Source of the DNA: Agapetus fuscipes
Taxonomy: Eukaryota > Arthropoda > Insecta > Trichoptera > Glossosomatidae
Direction of reading: 5' to 3'
DNA: 64,000 nt
NCBI GenBank assembly: GCA_951799405.1
Contig: OX637343.1
Location: forward strand, 12,564,524-12,628,523
Shown: in pieces, positions 45,101-54,100 of the stretch
Position numbering within the stretch: position 1 is the stretch's first letter
How the letters are laid out: the number at the start of each line of letters is the position of its first letter
Notes under the pieces: model-generated
What the model was told of the DNA's origin: nothing
Database searches by the model: none
The model's input: only the letters and a program-made list of their open reading frames with translations
Program-made: the position numbers and the translations under genes

Positions 45101-45517
45101 ATCAACCGAGGACCAAAGAAGAACTTAGGGCCTGTTGCACCAAACTCCAATCAGATAAAAATCAAAATTAAGGGTGATTTCTCCAATCAAATAAAACAAA
45201 ATATTGCATACACGTAACCTAAATCAGCTGGCTACTTCATCTTTCCTGCTCAAATTCCATCATATTATTACCCATTTCCGAGAAATATTTAATCGAGGTC
45301 CTTACCAGAATTAAGCAATCAAATTTGATGTGTCATTCAAATATTGATTGGAGGTTGGTGCAACAGGGCCTTAAAGTTATTTGACTTACACTGTTGGTAT
45401 ATAAGTTACAGGAAATCTTGAGGTTGTATAGGTAATCAACAAAGAAGTCTTCCCCACGGAGCCATCTCCTACTGTTGTTATCTTCAGAGTTCTCAAGGAG
45501 GGATCCTTAGTCTCCAT
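42177..45517 (-). CDS. Second RhoL-like small GTPase; one coding segment not found (possible pseudogene)
   Basis: Paralogue of the gene at 9131-15513. Minus-strand exons are 45517-45390, 44523-44409, 43929-43850, 43212-43110 and 42300-42177. Motifs: [10 protein letters not shown]-loop, YIPTVFDNY switch [19 protein letters not shown] switch II, TQSD (Cdc42 also has Gln here), ECSSL and C-terminal CHVL. Exons 1, 2 and 5 match the paralogue in length and phase. Exon 3 is 80 nt against 118: it starts at [17 protein letters not shown] and lacks the 38 nt for the strand after switch II. Exon 2 ends in phase 0 but exon 3 needs two carried bases, exactly the remainder of 38 nt, so either a 38-nt microexon lies in 43930-44408 or the gene is broken. 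I could not find such an exon; a SINE occupies part of that intron. As it stands the core fold would be incomplete. Confidence 0.75.
42341..42585 (+). mobile_element. R1 interspersed repeat
   Basis: TTCCTTGACTTATAGGTTGG to AACTTAGATTATAGATTAG, in intron 4 of the second Rho-like gene, 40 bp from exon 5. Confidence 0.8.
42656..42890. mobile_element. MITE, family R4
   Basis: CCTTAGTACGAGTTGCAAAA to the inverted end ACTTGTACTAAGGG; same inner arms as 27538. Confidence 0.8.
43273..43690 (+). mobile_element. Possible solo LTR remnant
   Basis: Starts TGTTCCACAACTACAGG, has diverged GAGTTTGTGTGT repeats, a TATATATACGAG box at about 43550, AATAAA at about 43656 and a tail AATAAATTAATCGCAGTTTAA. A related tail (GAAATAAATCGCAATTTAAT) is at about 52350. 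No target duplication was established, so this is tentative. Confidence 0.35.
43975..44167 (-). mobile_element. SINE-B in intron 2 of second Rho-like gene
   Basis: The inverted tRNA-like head ends at CGGACCGGTC near 44164. It lies in the intron where the missing exon segment should be. Confidence 0.65.
44540..44745 (-). mobile_element. SINE-A remnant beside exon 2 of second Rho-like gene
   Basis: The inverted SINE tail stops at AGTGTAACTTC, 17-29 bp upstream of exon 2, at the same base where the SINE at 24968-25285 joins the copied exon. The tRNA-like head is lost. Confidence 0.7.
44782..45110 (+). mobile_element. tRNA-derived SINE, family B
   Basis: CCGTCTGTAGCCTAGTGG, GTGGGTTCATATCCCGG, then the body and a tail ending in TTATTGTTATTAT. 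Confidence 0.65.
45128..45370. mobile_element. MITE, family R6, TTA target duplication
   Basis: Ends GGGCCTGTTGCACCAAACTC and inverted GGTTGGTGCAACAGGGCC; flanked by TTA on both sides (45125-45127, 45371-45373), the signature of a PIF/Harbinger-type MITE. It lies 20 bp from exon 1 of the second Rho-like gene. Confidence 0.8.
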
Positions 45518-46135
45518 CCTTACGTATGCAGGTGTGTATACCGTGTACTTCTAGTCAGATGACTACGGAGTATAAGAATGATAGAAGAAGAACTATAAAA
45601 GTTAGCTTGAAACTATAAAACCGACACAGTTAAATATACAATCACTGTTATTCAAGTAGAATGAAGTTTTGATTCGCGATCTATTGGGAGAAGAAACAAA
45701 AAATGAATGGTTCAAGATTTACGCAGAACACAACGAAAGGTATGTTGACTAATTCTTTTTTGACTAAAAATTACTAATTAATTAATGATATCAGTTTTAA
45801 ATTACGAGAGTTTTTGAGTTGAATTTTTTTTTGACAGATCAAGTTAAACTACCCACATTAAAATGATTACTTGTCAAGTTATTTGCCGATTGCAAAACTT
45901 TATTAATATTTGTCTACCTAGCGTTTTTGTTAATTGTTATGTATTTATTATAAATTTTTGTTATGTTGGCAATATGACCTACACAAATACTTTTTTATGA
46001 ATTAACTTTTGTATTTTTAATATTCGAGTATAGATTATTTTCAATACCTACTATAGTTTAAGGCCTTTGACTGGACTTATAAGTGTAAACAGGATTTATG
46101 CCTACGTATTATACATTTTTTAATAAATATTTACA
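45518..46135. other. Upstream region of second Rho-like gene
   Basis: AT-rich. It should hold the promoter of the minus-strand GTPase gene, but no clear core element was identified. Confidence 0.35.
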
Positions 46136-46139
46136 CGCA

Positions 46140-46312
46140 ATACCGCTAACTTTTGTGACGTCCACGGTAATTCTTACCTACCGAATATCGGTAATATTTG
46201 TATAAAGACTAATCAGCTGTTCATTTGCGGCCATCTTGTATTGACAGGTCTTCATACTAATATTACCGATATTCGGTAGGTAAGAATTACCGTGGTGATG
46301 AGACTTCTATTG
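46140..46312. mobile_element. MITE, family R5
   Basis: Arms GGTAATTCTTACCTACCGAA and the inverse TTCGGTAGGTAAGAATTACC; core AATCAGCTGTTC. Outer arms are short here. Confidence 0.7.
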
Positions 46313-46499
46313 ACCTTGATAGAAAGTATCGATATTATGAATCTTCATTATTTGCCAATTGGACATATTATGAAGGTACTTAGTACATCTGCTGCAATTA
46401 TTTTTAAAAATCTTCGATTGAGCAAAACGAAAATTGAATGTCTGTATTCTATTTTCAGGTTTAGAGTAAAAAAATGTTTTCCTAGAAATTTTCATGCAT

Positions 46500-46996
46500 G
46501 TCTAATCTAATCTAATATAAGTTGCAAATATATGTAACATTGCGGATTCACATTATATGCATTTTCACAAGCAAACACATACAAGTTCGCGCTTGTACCT
46601 ACATGCCCGCATGTGAACCCACAACATAAAAATTTAAACCTCAAATGAACATACACCCTGCAAATCTTGCCGACCTTCCCTGACACAAGGCTGACATTAA
46701 CATTGGCAATGCCAATTCCAATGCCAATGCATCTAAATCTAAATCTAAATCTAAGCTGCAAAGATATGTATCATTTGAGATTCATATTAAATGCATTCCC
46801 ACAAGCAGACATGCATAATTTCGCGCTTACACATGCGGCCGCATGTGGAACTACAATATAAAAAACCCAATCTCAAATGAACATAAGCCCTGCAACTCTT
46901 GCCGACCTTCCCTGAAGCAGGGGTGACATTGGCAAAGTGAACCATTTTTTACAGTATGGGTGGTCAGCCGCATACCAACCTATCAGTCAAGGAATA
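46500..46996 (-). mobile_element. Two adjacent R1 copies, minus strand
   Basis: 46500-46690 lacks its CCTTGAC end and is followed by a short CCAATGCCAATTCCAATGCC repeat and a TCTAAATCTAAA run; 46728-46996 is full length. Confidence 0.75.
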
Positions 46997-47104
46997 CAAG
47001 CAATCAATACATTCAAATATATAAAACAAATAAACTCTAAACAATTAAACAGTAAAAAAAATAAAAAACTACAAGACATTTTTAAAAAAAAAAATTTAAA
47101 AGCC

Positions 47105-47360
47105 TCAGCTTTAACCAGCATTACAGATCAACCGCCATTTCTTTCGATCCTTGCATACTTCTTTCATTTCATCCAGAGCCATAACTTTTTTCATACAAGC
47201 TCTCCTTTTATTATGACTCTGGATATCCCATTCATTCGCTATTTCGGAAATTTGGTCCATCCATACCTTTCTCGGTCTTCCTCTTCCACGACATCCATCA
47301 ATTCTCGCAGCATACACTTTCTTCGTCAATCTTTCCTCATTCATTCTCTCCAAATTTATG
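47105..47360 (-). mobile_element. LINE C-terminal fragment
   Basis: The minus strand reads [36 protein letters not shown] and CMKKVMALDEMKEV, like the LINE at 6390-7140 but with an open frame of 80 codons. Confidence 0.75.
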
Positions 47361-47434
47361 CATGCATTGCATTAAAAAATAAATAAGTATTAGAATTATT
47401 TTATTTCATGAGCGGTGTGTTCGTGTGAATCATA

Positions 47435-47636
47435 TCTCAAGAGCCTCCTGTGAGCTCGATAGTGTTGCTATAGAAATCGCCACTTACACAAGCAAGAGCC
47501 AGTCACTGTAAAGCTGAATAGACATTTGGTCAGCGATATTTGTACTATTTTACAAAATTAAAAGAGACCTTTTTTGTATTGGTGAATTGAACCCACAACC
47601 TTTCGAGTCCGAAGTGTTAACCACTAGACTTCTGAC
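47435..47636 (-). mobile_element. SINE-B, diverged
   Basis: Inverted body (AAGAGCCAGTCACTGTAAAG) and tRNA-like head (CTTTCGAGTCCGAAGTGTTA). Confidence 0.55.
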
Positions 47637-47872
47637 GTTGGTATGAGGCTGACTATGGGGATACGGTAAAAAATGGTTCACTTTGCCAATGTCACCTCTG
47701 TTTCATGGAAGGTCGGCAAGAGTTACAGCGCTTATGTTCATTTGAGATTGGGTTTTATATTGTAGGTTCACATGCGGCATGTTTGAGCGCGAACTGATAC
47801 GTGTCTGCTTGTGGGAATGCATTTGATATGAACTTTGAATGTTAATATATCTTTGCAACTTAGATTATAGAT
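47637..47872 (+). mobile_element. R1 interspersed repeat
   Basis: TTGGTATGAGGCTGACTATG to AACTTAGATTATAGATAGAT; lacks the first few bases. Confidence 0.75.
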
Positions 47873-47959
47873 AGATAGATAGATTGAAGCGATAACGAAT
47901 CCATAAAACTTCACAAAAATATGCAAAATATCTGTAAATGCATTTTCACATGCAAATTG

Positions 47960-48035
47960 TAATCTCATTTTGAATTCCCTCATCCAATTTGGGCATCTGC
48001 ATATAAAGAGACAAATTTCGTGGCCAGTTCGTATT
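47960..48035 (+). promoter_or_regulatory. Candidate core promoter of the plus-strand opsin
   Basis: TATAAAG at 48002-48008 lies 134 bp before the opsin ATG. About 30 bp upstream, TAATCTCATTTTGAATTCC resembles the RCSI/P3 motif (TAATYNRATTA) that insect photoreceptor promoters carry just above TATA. Transcription would start near 48030, with no 5' UTR intron needed. Inference from motif and spacing only. Confidence 0.5.
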
Positions 48036-48141
48036 GTGAGCCTCAAGTTTTGAGTGGCACATACGAAAAGCCAAGTGGAGGAGAGGATTGTAACATCTCA
48101 GAGGGGACACAGATTGAAATAATTCACTGAAATAAGTAGAA

Positions 48142-51100
48142 ATGTCTTTGAGCAATCAACTATTGTCGCCTGTCGCCATGAGGCAGTGGGGAACTGTCAG
48201 TAATCTGACGGTTGTTGACAAGGTCCCGCCTGAACTCTTGGACCTGATCGATCCACATTGGTAAGTGGCAGTTTCTCATTTATTCGCATTTTTTTGTGTC
48301 ATTTGAACCCGTTAAGGGCTGATTATATTAATACTTTAGAGGTTAAACTAAATATGTGACATGTGTGAGTACGCTGACGAGGTTTGGACTCTTTACCAGT
48401 GGACAACATAGGGTATAGGCAAATACATTTCAGAATACATATTTTCTCCCATTCTATAATCTATAATCTAAGCTGCAAGGATATGTAAGCATTTAAGGCT
48501 CATATGAAATGCATGCCTACAGACAGGCACATGTAGGTTCGCGCCTACACAATCTGCATGTGTGCATACAAATAAAGAAAACCTCACATGGACATAAACC
48601 TTGCAACTCCTGCCGCCGTTCCCTGAACCGGGGTGGCATTGGCAAAAGTGAACCGATTTTTACAGCACGGGTGGTCAGCCTCGTACCAACCTATCAGTCA
48701 AGGAGCAGTATAACAAGGAGGAATAACATTCCTTAATAATAACTCATTTGAAATTTATTTAGGCACTAACGATGGCTCCAATGGAACTCAATTTTTAATT
48801 TTTAGTCAGAATATCAAGCTTAAATGTATTTTACCGTATATTGCCTACCTATTAGGCGCATGTGCCTGTATAGAAAGCACGCCCCTTCCAGTGGAGGTAC
48901 ATAGATATAATAAGTTCAAAAAAAGTTTCTCGGGTATCTCCTCATGAGGCTGCGTGAAATTATCTGCAATACATTCATCATGAGGAGCTACATTGGGAGA
49001 CTGGTTTTAGAAGCCTGGAAACAAGTGCAACAGGTCCCTTATGGTGCTGTCTCATAAGGTCATCAACGGCTTAATTGACAGTCCCACCCTGTTGGAGTAC
49101 TACAAGTTGTATGTGCCTGACGACTATACCCGAGGGCGAAGACATGATTTATTTCATGTACCTAAAAGCCGTACTGATGTACAGGGGTCAGCAACCTGCG
49201 GCTCGCGAGCCATATGCGGCTTTTTGGGTGTGAAGTTGAGGCTCGTTAGTTCTATGCGCAAATATTAAAAATTATGAAAAAATAACTTCTGACCGAAAAA
49301 CACAAAAATTGTTCTGAATCGATTAACGAGGATTAGGCACTGAGTCTATCCCTCAGCCACTTTTACTCGCTTTTCAAAGATTTTTGTACTTTAACTTAAT
49401 AATTAACGTAATAAAAACCTACTTTATCATTAAATGATTTATGCGAAGAGGGAAAATTATATGAATTGTATGAAAATATTTTATTTATAAGAACAAAAAC
49501 ATAAAATAAACTAAAAATATTGGATGTATTATGGTAAGACAGTGATAATCACATCCTCCCTCTACACACATTGATTGTAAAGGTGCAACCCGGCGGATGT
49601 AGACCCCGATTCCAAGCTACGTTTGCTTGTGTTTGTGCAGGTACCAGTTTCCCCCCATGAACCCTCTCTGGCACGGCATCCTCGGCTTCGTCATGGTTAT
49701 CCTGGGCGTCATCAGCTGGGCGGGGAACGGAGTGGTCGTCTACATATTCTCCACAACCAAGGTAAACAATGCATACCATCATGAACTTCGAACAATGAGA
49801 TCCACACGTGAATTGGCATAGACTAAACGGGAACAGGCAAACAAATATCGGTCGGTGTTATGGTCGAGAGTCAAGTGGTGGATCTTTCTAGCGTATTTGG
49901 TATAGAATAACTTATCATTTCTTTACCATAAAAATCTTCCAATAAGTAGGAGACTTTGAAAAAAAAAGACAAAGAGGAACTTGCGGGTGCCCCAATCTAA
50001 ACTCACCCAAAAACTAGTTAAATTTATCAATGGATCAAATTTGAAGATGATTTATTTTTAGTGGATGAACCTTAGCAAGTAAGTCAGTGTTATAGCTACG
50101 GGGGTCAAGTCGCTTATTCGGAACCGTTTTCCAAATTCCCAAATTCTGGCCCACTTGACCATTACTTCGACCCTGGTTCAATAGGTGCCGTTGCATGCAC
50201 ACAAGCTTCTGCTTTCACATGAAGATAATACTGGCCAGTATTCATTTCCACAAATCTATTGAAAAAAACAATAATATCGTTGATATTGTATTGCCTTTTC
50301 CCTAGCAACCGGCCAGTGTGACATCACAATTCTGCTGTCTATGGAATTCAACTTTTGAGCCGGTCGATAGCTAAGGTGGTAGAGTGCTTGCATTCCATGC
50401 CGAGATTCGAAAGCTCGGGTTCGAATCCCACCGAGGGTGTCAGAAATGATTTCCCGTTTCGGTGTTTATTTCAAACCCCAAAATAAAATACCGGCAAGGT
50501 TTACTCAGCCTTCACAAGAAATGAGTACCAGCTCTCTCGGGAGCTGGGAAACCCCCACTTCAACTGAAGTGGTTGGCGTAAGGCCGACCCCCTTACCTGT
50601 TAAAATAAATATGTTCAACTCGCCACATGCGACCCCTTCGGGGATAACGCGGCAAGAAGTTACACTATTTGTGTAGCTTAGTTGCGTTTTTTTTTTTTTT
50701 GCGAGTGTTGGTTATAAGTGAACAATTTCCAATGTTTGTTTCAGAGCTTGCGCACGCCCTCCAACCTCCTGGTGGTGAACTTGGCCTTCTCAGACTTCCT
50801 GATGATGGTCATCATGTCTCCCCCCATGGTCATCAACTGCTACTACGAGACCTGGGTCTTAGGTGATCTGGAACCACATTTTCTTTGATTGGTTCTTTCT
50901 CAAAGCGTTGTCACTACCAACTGAAGGTCATCATCACGAAATTTGGTTACGGCAGAGTAATGCATTTTGTCACCTTTGCCATTTCTTTCTGCCCTTACAT
51001 ACTTCTTTCATTTCATCTAAAAATCTTAGATCTAAATCTAAGCTGCAAAGATTTATAAGATTCATATAAAACGCATTCCCACAAGCAGACATGTATAAGT

Positions 51101-54100
51101 TCGCGCTAACACATGCCGCATGTGGACTTACAATATAAAAACCCAATCTCAAATGAACAAAACCCCTGCAACTCCTGCCGACCTTCCTTGAAACAGGGGT
51201 GGCATTGTCAGCCGCATACCAACCTATGGGTCAAGGAATCAATCACCAAATAAATCAGCCTATTTTTTTATTATACTTATGTAACTGTGATGTATTGTAT
51301 ACCCACGTGATTTAACAGTGGATTTTTTTATTATACTTATGTAACTGTGATGTATTGTATACCCACGGGATTTAACAGTGGATTTTCAAATTGTATTTTG
51401 CTTGTTTGCAGGAGCCTTGATGTGCCAGATTTACGCCATGTGCGGTTCCCTATTTGGTTGCACTTCTATATGGACCATGACGTGTATCGCCTTGGATCGG
51501 TACAACGTCATTGTGAAGGTAAATAAATCATCATCATCATCATCATTGGCACAACAACCCGGTGTGGGTCTTGGCCTCCCTCATCAACCGCTGCCAGCGC
51601 TGTCTATCCAACGTCTTCCTCCTCCAGTCCCATATTCCAGCCACCACTCCATCCTGCCATCTTGCTCGTGGTCTTTCCACTGTCCTGCGTCCTTCTGGGT
51701 TCGTCATCACAATCGTCTTCTCCAGGCTCCGATGGTCCATTCAATGAATGTGTCCCAGCCAATGCAGTCTGTTGACCTTTATTGGGCGGAAAGGTTAATA
51801 AATTCTATAAAATAATTGATTCAAAATCTGCTACAAGTTTTTCCTCATCATCAAAATGTTTTGATCCAATTTTTGAAATGCACTTCCTTTTGATGATCTA
51901 TATCGAATGAAATACAGAAATACAGAATTTTTATATAGCGCTTTTTCGTGACTATAGTCACCTCAAAGGCGCTTCGTGCGTAACAGTTGGGTTTTAGGCT
52001 CCACTCGATCACCACAGAGAGGCATGGTATGATCCTGGAAATAGGTGCGTCTTGAGGCTTCTTCTGAAGCCCGCTTCCGTCGGGGATTCCCTCAGATATT
52101 CGGGCAGCGCGTTCCAGGCCAACGGTGCCGCTTGCAAAAAGCACGGCCACCGAAGACTGTATCAACTATTACTATGTATATCAACTGTTTTAAAGCATTT
52201 TAAACCATTTTATCAAGTTTAAAACATTTCCTCAACTATCCTCGATCTTGTATAAAAATAAATAAAAAATATAACGCAAAAAAAAAAAACGGTTGGGTAT
52301 GGCTGCGCTAGAGCGAGGAGAGTACTGTGTAATGTAACCAATATTGAGTGAAATAAATCGCAATTTAATCAAAAGAACCCCAGTAAAATCATAACAATAT
52401 TAATGTTAACATCCTTCTTTCCATCATCCGTTGTGTTACGGATCTTACAGACTAGTCACTAGACGCATTTTGCCCAGTTTGTCTATGGATTACCGTGTCA
52501 AAACTCTAGTAGCAGATGTGTATGTATGGAAGTTTTCACACAGCTATCCAGTAATCCATACACAATCCAAGCAGAATGCGTCTAGTGTGAAAAGCGTCTT
52601 AGAATGTGAATTTTCGGTTGTACCTACATTCATTTTATTTTTACCATTTTGTTTTATTTCAGGGCCTAGCAGCTAAACCTATGACCATCAAGACAGCCCT
52701 GTTAAGAATTATCGCTATTTGGCTGTTCGCTTTACTGTGGACAGTGCTGCCAGTGCTAGGATGGAACAGGTAGGCCATGCACGCATACTTTTCATTTTAA
52801 TTTACTCTAATAATACGTTGATAATTGACGTAGACCTTCAAAAGAAGTATAAACGCTTCTTGTTCTTCTTCTTCCTCCTATGCCTCTTCAGTGAAGATTG
52901 GCGATCATCATACCAATTTGAACCTTCGATACTGCAGCGTGAAAGAAAGATCTTGGGCCTTTTTTGACGACACAAAAAAATTCAGTTTACAACTTTATGT
53001 CTCCTTACATAAAACAAAAAACAGCTGCTGTCAGTGAAGACGACGCCATGTTGAAAATCGTTAGTCAATTAATTAAATATTAACTTGCGAAATTCGGTGA
53101 GTTAAATATTATGAAAATTTAATTAAAATAGCATTTTAGTTAACTTTACTATACTTGACAATACCGGGCCTTAATATGATTTTTAAATTTTAGTACATCT
53201 TTGCAATTATATTATAGATTATAATCAGATCAAGTCGAAATATAACTAAGTAGCATCGATATTATAAGAATGAAAACTACCTCCATTCTTAGTAGAGCTA
53301 ATTTGAAACATGCGCCTGATGGTCATGCAGAGTAGCGCCTGGAGCTCAGGCAATCCCGGCAACCAGAACACTACTAATGCAACATGCTGTGTAGGGTGGC
53401 TAGAGCCTCCGCAGAGCTGCCTCCATTTCTTCATATCCTTACAAAACTCTTTCAATTCATTCATATCCATCACCTTTTTCATGCATTTTCTTCTTTAACG
53501 CTCACTTTGTACATTGCATTCTTTCACAATCTGATCACTCCATATTTTTCTCAGTCACCCCTACCTCTTTTTTCTTTCACACCTCCTCTGTATATAAACT
53601 TTGTCAGTCTATCATCATTCATTCTTTCCACATGCCCAAACCATCTCATCACATTCTTTTGAAACTTCCTTAACTTTCACATCCTTTTTCAACTTACATA
53701 TTCACTCTATCCTTCAGAGTTTTTCCTGTACCTAATGCTTCTCAAATGCTTCATTTCCATCGTACATACTTTACTCATTTCGCTATCATTCCTTGTCCAT
53801 GCTTCACTGCCATACATCAAGGTCGGTCACAATACGCCATTGTGTACTACCATTCTCAGATAATAAAATAATCAAAAACTGGAATGCATTCGTGTCCTCA
53901 AGGTATGTCCCAGAAGGCAACATGACTGCTTGTGGAACAGACTATCTCACCAAGGACTGGTTCAGCAGGAGCTACATCCTGGTCTACTCTGTCTTTGTCT
54001 ACTACATGCCTCTCTTTTCCATCATTGGAGCTTACTGGTTCATTATTAAGGTAAACAATAATTCTATGTCAATCTAATTGCAGGTTTTATTTATAAATAT

